Shown piece by piece: positions 16,778 through 26,171 of a DNA stretch of 64,000 bases (the stretch's first letter is position 1; the number at the start of each line of letters is the position of its first letter). The notes beneath the pieces are model-generated. The model was given only the letters and a program-made list of their open reading frames with translations. It did no database searches and had not been told where the DNA came from. The position numbers and the translations under genes are program-made. This stretch comes from Clostridiales bacterium UBA4698. Lineage in GTDB: Bacteria; Bacillota; Clostridia; TANB77; UBA1234. The stretch spans positions 1 through 64,000 of the forward strand of contig DHKI01000032.1 of NCBI GenBank assembly GCA_002404755.1, given 5' to 3'.

Positions 16778-18352
16778 TTGAAGAAAACGATAATTGGATT
16801 AATTATTTTTACAATAGTTGCAGTTTCAACTACGGCAATACTTATAATTGAAAAAAATAAACCTGAAAATATTACACCTGACATTCCTAAAGAAAATATT
16901 GAGAAAGAGATTGGTACAAAAAGAAATCAAAAGTATAACCAAAACGACTTAGAGATTATTAGAAAAAATGTTGATGGAATAGTAGAATATAACTCTATAA
17001 GAATATCAGGATTAAAGAATAAAGAGATTGAAAACAAGATAAATAATGAAATAGCTCAAACCGAAGAAGAATTTGTTAATCTACTTAGCAATTTTGAAAC
17101 AGATAAGCACAGGTATATTAATGAATATGTGGCGGCAAATTTTTCAAATATATTATCAATAAGTATGGAGGCAAGCTCGTATGGTTCGTCTGATTCAATA
17201 GAAAAGAAAAAATATTTAAATTACGATTTGACTACTGGAAATAAAATCGAATTAAAAGATTTGTTCTTGCCTAACGCAGACATAGATAGATATGCAAGAG
17301 AATATATATACAAGGACGCACTACATGAAGCTTTCTCTAAAGCTAATGTGTTTTTTGACAATAAGTATTGGAAAGATGGTAAATGTACGTATTTCACAAA
17401 TGAATTAGATGAAGCTAGCTACATTAAAAGATTTACTAAATATAAAAATGCGAAAAAAGATTTTTATATAGGAGGAAGTTACATATATATTCAGTATGGT
17501 GAAGGGTGGGACGATTCTATATATATAAAATATAAAGATTGCCTGGATGACTTAGTGGTTTATACAAAGTTTGCTACAAAAGACAGTATATTCGAGAGAG
17601 ATGATATAGGTTTTAAAGATTTATATGTATGTTCTATTATTGAACCGTATTCAGACAAATATAGCTATATTGTGGGAGATGTCACTCCTAATTTCAGAAT
17701 AGATTCTAGAATGCAATCTTGGGTATCTGGAAAGTATGAATCAGGAGAAATATTTAATTCGATTTTCAAGACTGCTGAATCAGAAGTGGAAAATAAAAAA
17801 TTAGAAGTTTTAGCAGAAGCGAATAAAAACAATGATAAATATTATTATTTAGGAATAAGCACAGTACTTCATGATGTTACCATTGGAACACCAGGAACGG
17901 AAGATAGTTTATTAGGATTTGTAAAAAATAAAACGGAAGTCTTATATGAAGTTAGCATGGATGACTTTAATGAGTTCTTTGAGAAAAGAATTATTGATGC
18001 TTGCACTAGAGAAACATACTATGATGAAGAGACATATTATTTGAGAATTAATTTAAATGATGAAGAAAAAAACAAATGCAAATGCTATGAAAACGTTACC
18101 ACAGAAGTATACAGAGCTAGCAATGGAGAAAAAATAACTAACTTAGATGACTTATTTATCGAAGGATATGATTACACTTCTGTAATTCAAAATAAGCTAA
18201 TAGAAAGAGGAGCTACAAAAGAAGAAATATTAGAAAAAATTCAAAATCATGAATATACGATTTCGAATTATGGAGTAGAATTCGAAAAATCAGATAACGA
18301 AACATATTTTGTGGATTATAGTAATTTTTCTATTGAAGGATTTAAGCGTTAA
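16778..18352 (+). CDS. Membrane-anchored DUF3298-like extracellular protein
   Basis: A 524-residue protein starting at TTG 16778, 8 bases after AAGGGGG; the N-terminal helix (5-22) then lies directly at the start. The segment YLNYDLTTGNKIELKDLF near residue 145 is typical of DUF3298/RsiV-like extracellular domains of Bacillota. The remainder contains two similar regions, one with YLRINLNDEEK and the phrase GEKITNLDDLFIEG, suggesting an internal repeat of the same fold. No enzyme motif is seen. It follows the PstS-like gene by 25 bases and is probably in its operon. Confidence 0.6.
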   Translation: MKKTIIGLIIFTIVAVSTTAILIIEKNKPENITPDIPKENIEKEIGTKRNQKYNQNDLEIIRKNVDGIVEYNSIRISGLKNKEIENKINNEIAQTEEEFVNLLSNFETDKHRYINEYVAANFSNILSISMEASSYGSSDSIEKKKYLNYDLTTGNKIELKDLFLPNADIDRYAREYIYKDALHEAFSKANVFFDNKYWKDGKCTYFTNELDEASYIKRFTKYKNAKKDFYIGGSYIYIQYGEGWDDSIYIKYKDCLDDLVVYTKFATKDSIFERDDIGFKDLYVCSIIEPYSDKYSYIVGDVTPNFRIDSRMQSWVSGKYESGEIFNSIFKTAESEVENKKLEVLAEANKNNDKYYYLGISTVLHDVTIGTPGTEDSLLGFVKNKTEVLYEVSMDDFNEFFEKRIIDACTRETYYDEETYYLRINLNDEEKNKCKCYENVTTEVYRASNGEKITNLDDLFIEGYDYTSVIQNKLIERGATKEEILEKIQNHEYTISNYGVEFEKSDNETYFVDYSNFSIEGFKR

Positions 18353-18396
18353 TAAAATTTATGGATGAAGTTTAAATATGATTTTGACTAGTAATG

Positions 18397-18433
18397 AAGC
18401 ACAGACTTTTTTTAACAAAAGCCTGTGCTTTTA
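18397..18433 (+). terminator. Rho-independent terminator
   Basis: AAGCACAGACTTTT (18397-18410) pairs with AAAAGCCTGTGCTTTT (18417-18432), with one mismatch. Confidence 0.8.
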
Positions 18434-18503
18434 CTTGCTTTTTAAGATTCACTTTGATAAGATATTTATTGTATGAATAGTTTAAATAAGAGGTGATTTT
18501 ATA

Positions 18504-20921
18504 ATGGCAAAAAGAAAAAAGAAAAAGTCAAGGGGCGAGGTCAACATCGATTTGACATCCATTATAATGATAATTACAGGTATAATCTTGGCTGTTGTCA
18601 TTTATAGTAAAGATTTAGGAAACGTTGGTACATTTATAAAATATGGTATCTTTGGAGGATTAATTGGAAAGGTTGCAATGGCACTTCCAATCATACTTAT
18701 ATTACTTGGAATATATGTTATTTTTCAAGACTTTTCAAGGCTTAAAGTTAAAGCATTTCAAGTTATAATTTTATGTCTTTCTGTTGCAGGATTATTTTCA
18801 ATATATTCAAAAGGAACGATTTTGCAAAACAATCCTCAAGGTGTATTTGAATGTATAAAAGCATTCTATACATCTGGAGCTTCAATGTCACCATCAATGA
18901 TTGGTGGAGGCGTTATAGGCGGAATAATGGCTATTCCTATTTCAGGATGGTTTAATGATTTAGTTGCAAAAGTTATACTATGGGGACTTGCAACATTTTC
19001 AACAATGATAATAACCGGCATAACAATATCTGCTATCGTTGTCGCAATTCAAGAGCTATTTGCAGAAATGATGGAAGCGACTAAAAAAGAGTATGCAAAT
19101 AACGTTATAGAATTTAGAAAAGCTCAAAATAATGTGGGCTCAGGAAGAACTAGAAATAGTCAAAAATTTAAGGATATAGTTGATCAAACAGAAGTTGTAG
19201 AAGCAGCAGAGCAATTAAACTTCGATTTAGATGATACTGGAGATGGCGAAGAAGAGGTAGGAGAAACAGAAGAAGATGAATTAGAAGAACTAAAAAAAGA
19301 AAAAGCTAAAACTAAAAATAACATAAAAGAATTGTTCTCAAAGAAAAAGAAACAAGAAGTTGAAGAAGAACAAGAAGACACAGAAGGCGAAGAGGAAGAA
19401 GAGTCTGATGAAGAATTAGACTTAGAGCACAATACAGTTGAAGAATATGAAGAATACGAATTTCCACCAATTGATTTGTTAAATCAATCAAAAGTAGCAG
19501 GAAAAGATTACAGTAATAAAGAGCTTAAAGAAATAGCAATTAAACTTCAAAAAACTCTTGCAAGTTTTGGCGTAGAAGCGAAGGTTACAAATGTTACAAG
19601 AGGACCAACAGTTACAAGATATGAATTACAACCTAGCGTTGGCGTTAAAGTTAGTAAGATACTAAGACTTGCAGATGATATAGCACTTAACTTAGCAGCA
19701 AAATCAATAAGAATTGAAGCTCCAATACCAGGTAAATCTGCAGTTGGTATAGAAGTCCCAAATAAAGTTACAGATACGGTTTCACTTCGTGAGATAATAG
19801 AATCTGATGCATTCCAAGATGCTACATCTAAAGTTTCATTTGGACTTGGTAAAGGAATAGATGGAGAACCAGTAATAGCAAACATAGCAAAAATGCCACA
19901 CATGTTAATTGCAGGTAGCACAGGTTCTGGTAAGAGTGTATGTATAAATTCTATAATAATGAGTATTTTATATAAAGCAAATCCAAGCGAAGTTAAGCTT
20001 ATATTAGTAGATCCAAAGGTTGTTGAACTTGGAGTATATAACGGAATACCACATCTTTTAATTCCAGTTGTTACAGACCCTAAGAAAGCTGCAGGAGCAC
20101 TTAACTGGGCAGTTCAAGAAATGGTAAACAGATATAATTTATTTGCAAGCAAAGGGGTAAGAGATATTAAAGGATACAACGAGCTATTGCAAAACGAGGG
20201 CGAAGAAGGTGTTCTACCTCAAATAGTTATAATTATAGATGAGCTTGCAGACCTAATGATGGTTGCACCAAACGAAGTTGAAGATGCAATTTGTAGATTA
20301 GCACAGATGGCTCGTGCTGCTGGTATGCATTTGATTATTGCAACACAAAGACCTTCAGTTGATGTAATCACAGGTATTATTAAAGCAAACATTCCTTCAA
20401 GAATAGCATTTACTGTTTCATCACAAGTAGACTCAAGAACTATTTTAGATATGGGTGGAGCAGAAAAACTTTTAGGTAGAGGCGATATGCTATATAACCC
20501 AATTGGCGAGTCAAAACCAGTGAGAGTTCAAGGCTCATTTGTTTCAGATGCCGAGATAGAGAGTGTAGTTGATTTTATAAAAGAGCATAATGAAGTTAAG
20601 TACAATGAAAATGTTATAGAGACATTAGAAAAAGCAGGAGCACCACAAGTTACAAATTCTGATGAAGATGACTGCGATGAATTATTGATGGAAGCTATTG
20701 AACTTGCGGTTAATATGGGACAAGTTTCAGCTTCAATGATACAAAGAAAATTTAAGGTTGGTTATGCTAGGGCAGGAAGAATAGTTGACCAAATGGAGGA
20801 AAGAGGCATAATTTCAGGACATGAAGGTTCTAAACCAAGACAAGTTTTAATTTCTAAAGAAGAATGGGAAGAGATGCAAGAGCAAGGCGAAGAAAGCTTT
20901 GATTCTGCTTCAAATGAGTAA
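18504..20921 (+). CDS. ftsK: DNA translocase FtsK/SpoIIIE
   Basis: An 805-residue translocase. Residues about 18-200 hold four membrane helices. Residues about 215-325 are a highly acidic, Glu-rich linker. The motor follows, with Walker A GSTGSGKSVCINS near residue 470 and Walker B IVIIIDELADLMMV near residue 575, then ATQRPSVDVITG. The C-terminal gamma winged helix (VSASMIQRKFKVGYARAGRI) is complete. The protein pumps chromosomal DNA through the division or sporulation septum. GAGGTG precedes the start. A single gene with a terminator. In spore formers the orthologue is called spoIIIE; sequence alone does not separate the two. Confidence 0.95.
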   Translation: MAKRKKKKSRGEVNIDLTSIIMIITGIILAVVIYSKDLGNVGTFIKYGIFGGLIGKVAMALPIILILLGIYVIFQDFSRLKVKAFQVIILCLSVAGLFSIYSKGTILQNNPQGVFECIKAFYTSGASMSPSMIGGGVIGGIMAIPISGWFNDLVAKVILWGLATFSTMIITGITISAIVVAIQELFAEMMEATKKEYANNVIEFRKAQNNVGSGRTRNSQKFKDIVDQTEVVEAAEQLNFDLDDTGDGEEEVGETEEDELEELKKEKAKTKNNIKELFSKKKKQEVEEEQEDTEGEEEEESDEELDLEHNTVEEYEEYEFPPIDLLNQSKVAGKDYSNKELKEIAIKLQKTLASFGVEAKVTNVTRGPTVTRYELQPSVGVKVSKILRLADDIALNLAAKSIRIEAPIPGKSAVGIEVPNKVTDTVSLREIIESDAFQDATSKVSFGLGKGIDGEPVIANIAKMPHMLIAGSTGSGKSVCINSIIMSILYKANPSEVKLILVDPKVVELGVYNGIPHLLIPVVTDPKKAAGALNWAVQEMVNRYNLFASKGVRDIKGYNELLQNEGEEGVLPQIVIIIDELADLMMVAPNEVEDAICRLAQMARAAGMHLIIATQRPSVDVITGIIKANIPSRIAFTVSSQVDSRTILDMGGAEKLLGRGDMLYNPIGESKPVRVQGSFVSDAEIESVVDFIKEHNEVKYNENVIETLEKAGAPQVTNSDEDDCDELLMEAIELAVNMGQVSASMIQRKFKVGYARAGRIVDQMEERGIISGHEGSKPRQVLISKEEWEEMQEQGEESFDSASNE

Positions 20922-20931
20922 TAATAAAAAT

Positions 20932-20973
20932 ACAATTCGAAGAAATATAATTTATATTATCTTCGAATTGTTA
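20932..20973 (+). terminator. Rho-independent terminator
   Basis: ACAATTCGAAGA pairs with TCTTCGAATTGT, extended by an AT-rich inner stem. Confidence 0.7.
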
Positions 20974-21029
20974 TACTAAAGGTGTTATATTACTTGTAGA
21001 ATGAATAAAAATTACAAAGGAGGAAGAAG

Positions 21030-22670
21030 ATGAAAATTACTTTTTTGGGTGCAACGAGAACAGTTACAGGTTCTAATGTGCTAATCGAGACAAAAGATAA
21101 AAAATTTCTTTTAGACTGTGGATTATACCAAGGACAACAAAAGGAGATTGCGTTAAATACAGATGATTTCTTATTTAAACCATCTGAAATTGATTTTATG
21201 CTTTTATCACATGCACATATAGACCATTCAGGAAGAATTCCAAAGCTATATGTAGAGGGCTTTAGAGGACCAATATATGCAACTAAAGCAACATGTGACT
21301 TGTGTGAAATAATGCTTCCTGATAGTGGTTACATTCAAGAATCAGAAATTGAATGGTTAAACAGAAAGAGAAAAAGAGAAGGTAAGCATGAGGTTCCACC
21401 TCTATACACTTATCAAGATGCAATTGATTCTTTGGTATTATTTGAGAGGGTTCAATATGATGAGACTATTCAAATAGATCAAAATATTAGAGTACGTTTT
21501 AAAGATGCAGGACATATGCTTGGTTCTAGCATTATAGAACTTTGGATAACAGAGGACGGAAAAGAAAAGAAAATAGTTTTCACAGGAGACTTAGGAAATA
21601 ACGATATTCCCCTTCTTAGAGAGCCAACGATGATTGATGATGCTGATATACTTATAATGGAATCAACATATGGTGATAGACTTCATGAGAGAAAAGAAGA
21701 TAAAGCAGCAGAATTCTTAAAGACTGTTTCTGAAACTTTAGAAAGAGGCGGAAATGTAGTTATTCCGTCATTTGCTGTTGGTAGAACACAAGAAATATTG
21801 TATGAACTACAAAAAAGCAAGCAAAGCGAAAACGAAGAGTTCAGACGTGAGTATGATGAGATAATGAGTGCTCCTGTTTATGTAGATAGTCCGCTTGCGA
21901 CTTCAGCAACAGAAGTGTTTTTAAAGAATTTAGATTGCTTAGATGAATTTGTTCAAGAGGACATTAAAGATGGAATTAAGCCACTAGATTTTCCAGGTTT
22001 AAGATTTACACAATCAGTTGAAGAATCTAAATTGTTAAATGAAACTGCTAACAGATCGATTATAATTTCTGCAAGTGGAATGTGCGAGGTTGGAAGAATA
22101 AAACATCATTTAAAACATAATTTATGGAGACCTGAAAGTACTATTTTGTTTGTTGGATATCAAGCTATTGGTACACTTGGCAGAAAGATTGTTGATGGAG
22201 CTAAAGTAGTAAAAATATTTGGCGAAGAAATTGGTGTAAACGCACAAGTAAAATATATTGAAGCTTTCTCGGGTCATGCCGATCAAAGCGGACTATTGAA
22301 GTTCGTTGAGTCATTTAAAAAGAGACCTATGCAAATATATTTAGTTCATGGTGATGAAGAAGCACAAAATGTTTTAGCTGGAAAAATTGGAGAAGAGTTT
22401 AATATTCCTGTCGACATTCCAATGCGTGGTGATGTATATGAAGTATCTGACTACAGAATAAACAAAGTCGGAGAATTGAAGTCACCAAATGAATACAAGT
22501 TTATTAGATTAGAATTACTACAAAAGTTAGAGAATTTAAGAGACGAGTTGGATGATATGACAACTTACTTAAATGCAGATTTAAAGAAAGAGACAACTGA
22601 TGAAGAAATTGCAAAGAAGATGGAAAGATTAAGCGAGCTTGAAAAGCAAATAGTTGAAGTTATAAAATAA
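21030..22670 (+). CDS. Metallo-beta-lactamase/beta-CASP RNA nuclease
   Basis: A 546-residue protein of the CPSF73/YSH1-like beta-CASP group. GATRTVTGSN and LLDCGLYQGQQ open the fold; SHAHIDHSGRIP is the metal motif near residue 57; FTGDLGN is the later Asp; MESTYGDR is the CPSF-type motif. The beta-CASP region has SFAVGRTQE, ISASGMCEVGRIKHH, and ends with FSGHADQ and LVHGD with the last histidines. A coiled-coil-like tail of about 60 residues closes it. AAAGGAGGAAG precedes the start. Cytoplasmic RNA processing is the usual role of the family. Confidence 0.9.
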   Translation: MKITFLGATRTVTGSNVLIETKDKKFLLDCGLYQGQQKEIALNTDDFLFKPSEIDFMLLSHAHIDHSGRIPKLYVEGFRGPIYATKATCDLCEIMLPDSGYIQESEIEWLNRKRKREGKHEVPPLYTYQDAIDSLVLFERVQYDETIQIDQNIRVRFKDAGHMLGSSIIELWITEDGKEKKIVFTGDLGNNDIPLLREPTMIDDADILIMESTYGDRLHERKEDKAAEFLKTVSETLERGGNVVIPSFAVGRTQEILYELQKSKQSENEEFRREYDEIMSAPVYVDSPLATSATEVFLKNLDCLDEFVQEDIKDGIKPLDFPGLRFTQSVEESKLLNETANRSIIISASGMCEVGRIKHHLKHNLWRPESTILFVGYQAIGTLGRKIVDGAKVVKIFGEEIGVNAQVKYIEAFSGHADQSGLLKFVESFKKRPMQIYLVHGDEEAQNVLAGKIGEEFNIPVDIPMRGDVYEVSDYRINKVGELKSPNEYKFIRLELLQKLENLRDELDDMTTYLNADLKKETTDEEIAKKMERLSELEKQIVEVIK

Positions 22671-22680
22671 ATAAAATCGG

Positions 22681-22712
22681 AAATGCGTGAAAAAATTCAC
22701 GCATTTTTTGCG
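22681..22712 (+). terminator. Rho-independent terminator
   Basis: AAATGCGTGAA pairs with TTCACGCATTTTTT. It lies between convergent genes and can serve the plus-strand nuclease gene. Confidence 0.85.
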
Positions 22713-22726
22713 TTGAATTTTTAAAT

Positions 22727-23095
22727 TTACATTGTTTGTTTTCCTGGAATTATTGATGCAACTATTCCATATATTAGTGCACCAATTATTGCTGAAATCC
22801 AACTAATAGAATATCCTGAAACAAAAAATTGTGTGGCATAAAGTACGATTGCAGATACTACAAATCCAATTATGCCTCTTCCAAAAGGTGTGGCATTAAT
22901 TCCAAGTATAGCATTTGCTAAGTAATCAAGTATTGCTAGAACAACAGCAGATAAAAGTAGCGTTAAAAATGATGCTATTTGAAAACCAGGTGTGAAGAAT
23001 GCTGTTATAGCAAGGACAATGGCAGACGTTATAAATCTTAAAATTACGCCTCCTATTGTCATAGAGTTTGTAGCACTTCTAATATTATTACTCAT
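22727..23095 (-). CDS. YvlD/DUF360-type four-helix membrane protein
   Basis: A 122-residue protein with four hydrophobic segments. The TPFGRGIIGFVVSAIV stretch in the middle and the C-terminal GALIYGIVASII are typical of the YvlD family, sometimes annotated as phage holin superfamily IV. AGGAGG lies before the start on the minus strand. Function in this family is uncertain; no phage genes are nearby, so a holin role is unlikely here. Confidence 0.75.
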   Translation of the reverse strand: MSNNIRSATNSMTIGGVILRFITSAIVLAITAFFTPGFQIASFLTLLLSAVVLAILDYLANAILGINATPFGRGIIGFVVSAIVLYATQFFVSGYSISWISAIIGALIYGIVASIIPGKQTM

Positions 23096-23211
23096 ATAAA
23101 AACCTCCTAAAATTTAAAATGTTACTTATTAAATATTATTTGCCACGATGCATAGTTTATGCATAAAATTCCCATTTTTGTTAAAAATACGAATTAGGTG
23201 GGAGGTGCGAA

Positions 23212-23883
23212 ATGGAAACTATATTTTTAAGAACATTAATTGTTTTTATTTTAGTTTTAATAGCCGTTAGATTAATGGGTAAAAGGGAAATAGGACAGTT
23301 ACAACCATTTGAATTGGTAGTTATAATAATGATTGCAGATGTTGCTAGTGTGCCAATGCAGGATATAAATATTCCGTTATTACAAGGGTTAATTCCAATA
23401 GTATCATTGCTAGTCGGACAACTTACATTTTCGTATTTAAATATAAAGATTCCGTTTTTTCATAAACTATTTACTGGCAAATCAACAATACTAATTGAAA
23501 AAGGAAAAATACTAGAAAATAATTTAAAAAAGCAAAGGTACTCACTTGAAGGTTTATTAGAACAAATAAGAGTTGTAGGATATCCAGATATTCGAGATAT
23601 TGACTATGCTATCTTAGAAACTAGTGGGCAAATAAGCGTAATACCAAAAACAGAGAAAAATCAAGTTACAGTTGGAAACATGAATATACAAGCAGAATAT
23701 ATAGGGTATCCAAGAGTACTGATTATGGAAGGAAAGATAATAGAAAATAACGTTTTAGCTATAAAAAAAGATGATAAGTGGCTAAACGATAGGATAAAAG
23801 AAATAAAATTGACGCTTGATAAAATACTAGTGCTTATTGCAGACGAAAAAGGCAATATCTATTGCCAAAAAAGAAGAGGGTAA
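23212..23883 (+). CDS. DUF421 (YetF/YdfS-like) membrane protein
   Basis: A 223-residue protein with three N-terminal membrane helices followed by the two-part cytoplasmic DUF421 domain. RLMGKREIGQLQPFELVVIIMIAD and the later GKSTILIEKGKI, LEGLLEQIR and ILETSGQISVIPK are the family pattern. GGGAGG precedes the start. In Bacillota related proteins affect spore or envelope properties, but the mechanism is unknown. It is 3 bases upstream of a DUF4363 gene, the usual partner. Confidence 0.85.
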   Translation: METIFLRTLIVFILVLIAVRLMGKREIGQLQPFELVVIIMIADVASVPMQDINIPLLQGLIPIVSLLVGQLTFSYLNIKIPFFHKLFTGKSTILIEKGKILENNLKKQRYSLEGLLEQIRVVGYPDIRDIDYAILETSGQISVIPKTEKNQVTVGNMNIQAEYIGYPRVLIMEGKIIENNVLAIKKDDKWLNDRIKEIKLTLDKILVLIADEKGNIYCQKRRG

Positions 23884-23886
23884 TGT

Positions 23887-24261
23887 ATGAGAGATTTAAT
23901 TATTATAATATTAATTTTAGGTTTGATAATATCTGGAAGTTATTTTACTTATAAATATTATGAAGATATAAAAAATGAGTTTGATGAGAGATTGACTGAA
24001 ATGTCAAAAGAACTAGAAAACAATTCTTTTGATGAGCAGAAGATAACCGACCTCGAAAATATTTGGCTTTCAAAAGAAGGTGCTCTTATAATTTTTCAAT
24101 CTCACGATTTGGTTGGAGATATAGAGGAAAATTTATATGAATGTTTTCATTATTATAAAAATATGAAGAAAGAAGAATTTGACCTAGAAAAACAAAAAGT
24201 CATATCAAGGTTGGATGATTTAATAAAAAGAGAACGTCTTTCGATTGTAAATATTTTGTAG
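23887..24261 (+). CDS. DUF4363 family protein
   Basis: A 124-residue protein with an N-terminal membrane helix (residues 4-22) and a helical extracellular or periplasmic-side domain with a probable coiled coil. The NIWLSKEGALIIFQSHDLV and LDDLIKRERLSIVNIL stretches are those seen in DUF4363 proteins. It starts 3 bases after the DUF421 gene, the arrangement found in many Clostridia, so the two likely act together. Confidence 0.75.
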   Translation: MRDLIIIILILGLIISGSYFTYKYYEDIKNEFDERLTEMSKELENNSFDEQKITDLENIWLSKEGALIIFQSHDLVGDIEENLYECFHYYKNMKKEEFDLEKQKVISRLDDLIKRERLSIVNIL

Positions 24262-24408
24262 CATATAGACAGATTTATAGGCTTGAAGATTATATTTGCA
24301 TTTAATACGAATTATGTTGATTTTTAGTGCGAAATATAATAAAATAACCTTGGAAATAAGGTTTAGTATTTAGCGTATACTTTTAAAATTTTAAAGGGAG
24401 GCTTTGAT

Positions 24409-26070
24409 ATGACAAAGTCGGAATCTGGCAAGAAACCTACGGTTAAGCTGATGTTCTTGGGAGGCGTTGGTGATGATGTCACAGGTTCCTCAACGTTGAT
24501 TTCTATAGAAATCGATGGCAAGAACCGGTACGGATTGATAGACGTTGGTGGCTATCAAGGAGCAAGCAATCGCAACGCATACTTCCCTGTTGATGCGACA
24601 AAGATTGAATTTGTCGTGATAACGCACGCACACTACGACCACATTGGATTGCTTCCTAAGCTTTACAAGGATGGTTTTGCCGGTAAAGTGTATATAACGG
24701 AGCAGGCAAAAGCACAAGGAAAGCTTATACTTCAGGATGCAGCAAATATCAATGTTCGAAATTCGGAATATAGCAAATGCGGAGGTACAAAGCTCAAGGC
24801 TGAGAAAAGAAAGTATGAAAAAGAAAGGAAAAAGGCGGTAACATGCAGGGATATCAAGAACTATGATGTTGCAATTTCGCAGTTGGATGATATCATCACT
24901 TCTGTTTTGTATTCTTTGGAGGATGTGAATGGACTGGCAAACCTTTATGAGGTTATTAAGCCTAACAAGCTTTTTACCATATTTGAAGGCATCTTGTACG
25001 GAAAATTCATTCCAAGCACTCATCAAAATGGAGCGGTACAATTCGAGCTGTACTATCGTGAAAATGATGAAAGGCTTGGTATCTTGTTTACAGGTGACAT
25101 CGGACCAGACGATTCACTTCTTTATGAGTGTAGGAAAGGGTATGTTAATAGTGAAATCAACTATGGCATACTTGAATCGCTTCATGGTGCCGAAGTGCCT
25201 AAGGAAACCCTTGAAGACTCGATTGGCATTCTTGAGAAGCTTATCAAGAAGTCAATCAAAAAGGGCAAAACAATCGTGCTCTCGGGTTTTTCATTGGACA
25301 GGGATGCGATGCTTGTATATCTGATAAACAAGATGTATGCTAAAGGTGCGAGGTTTAAGACGTACTTTGATGCACCGCTCGCACTTAGTGAGCTGGTCTG
25401 CTATCAGAACTTCTACAAGCAGGAGTATGAAAAGAGAATGAGTTCAGATAACACTGATGACCTCTGGTTTAAGGACCTTGGAAAGGATCCTTTCAGTCTT
25501 GAAAATTTTGAGGTTATCACTAAGATGTCTGAACATACAGAACTTCTTAATACTTCCGGACCGAAGGTGATTGTAACCTCTTCTGCTAATGGAAATGGTG
25601 GAAGAGTTGTCGATTTCTTCGACAGACTCATTCAAGAGTCTGATGCTGTTTTCGTATTTTGTGGCTGGATATATCCTGAGAGTCCAAGCGACATTTTGCT
25701 TAATACTGAGTGTGGGCAGATTGTTGACTTAGGGTATTCAAGGTACAAGAAACACTGCGAAACAATTCAGCTTCACGGTTTCTCTTCGCATGGATATTTA
25801 ATAGAGGTCTTTGTAAGATTCTTTATGTATCCTGCTATGAAAGAAGTGATTCTTAATCACGGAGAGTGGGAAGTAAAGGAGAACATGAAGAAGGAAATCG
25901 TTGAAACGTTTGGAGTTGGTGTTCACATTCCTATGCTTTATGATGCATATGAGCTTTCAAAGGAGTCCATAAAACCTTTGGAAGAAATGGAAGTGAGCAA
26001 CTTCTTTGGAGATGTTCTTGAGGAATACAACATGAAATGTGTTCTTGAGGAAATCGAAAAAGAAGAATGA
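24409..26070 (+). CDS. Divergent metallo-beta-lactamase-fold protein with foreign codon usage
   Basis: A 553-residue protein with the opening GGVGDDVTGSSTLI and IDVGGYQGAS that parallels the beta-CASP nuclease at 21030, then THAHYDHIGLLP with the metal-binding His and Asp near residue 75. FTGDIGPDDS supplies a later Asp, SSANGNGGRVVDF a beta-CASP-like glycine loop, and FSSHGY and NHGEWE late histidines. About 120 extra residues (from KLILQDAANINVRNSEY) sit after the first motif. AAGGGAGG precedes the start. Codon use is unlike the neighbours: AAG, CTT, ATC and TCG are frequent, and codon 40 is an in-frame CGG. This suggests recent transfer. The role is unknown; nucleic acid cleavage is a guess from the fold. 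Confidence 0.75.
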   Translation: MTKSESGKKPTVKLMFLGGVGDDVTGSSTLISIEIDGKNRYGLIDVGGYQGASNRNAYFPVDATKIEFVVITHAHYDHIGLLPKLYKDGFAGKVYITEQAKAQGKLILQDAANINVRNSEYSKCGGTKLKAEKRKYEKERKKAVTCRDIKNYDVAISQLDDIITSVLYSLEDVNGLANLYEVIKPNKLFTIFEGILYGKFIPSTHQNGAVQFELYYRENDERLGILFTGDIGPDDSLLYECRKGYVNSEINYGILESLHGAEVPKETLEDSIGILEKLIKKSIKKGKTIVLSGFSLDRDAMLVYLINKMYAKGARFKTYFDAPLALSELVCYQNFYKQEYEKRMSSDNTDDLWFKDLGKDPFSLENFEVITKMSEHTELLNTSGPKVIVTSSANGNGGRVVDFFDRLIQESDAVFVFCGWIYPESPSDILLNTECGQIVDLGYSRYKKHCETIQLHGFSSHGYLIEVFVRFFMYPAMKEVILNHGEWEVKENMKKEIVETFGVGVHIPMLYDAYELSKESIKPLEEMEVSNFFGDVLEEYNMKCVLEEIEKEE

Positions 26071-26078
26071 AATTATGA

Positions 26079-26107
26079 GAGGGAGTGACGTATGTCATTC
26101 CCTTTTT
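26079..26107 (+). terminator. Rho-independent terminator
   Basis: GAGGGAGTGAC (26079-26089) pairs with GTCATTCCCTTTTT (26094-26107). Confidence 0.85.
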
Positions 26108-26108
26108 C

Positions 26109-26137
26109 TTGCATAAATATGGCGATTATGGTATACT
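26109..26137 (+). promoter_or_regulatory. Promoter of the metallophosphoesterase gene
   Basis: TTGCAT (26109-26114) and TGGTATACT with TATACT at 26132-26137 are 17 bases apart; the TG gives an extended -10. The start codon is 35 bases downstream. Confidence 0.6.
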
Positions 26138-26171
26138 ATAAAAGTTGAGATTACATTTGAAAGGGGTACAA

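Noticed and set aside
22727..23095. Phage holin and thus a prophage
   Set aside because: The YvlD-type protein is only named after the holin superfamily; no other phage gene is near.
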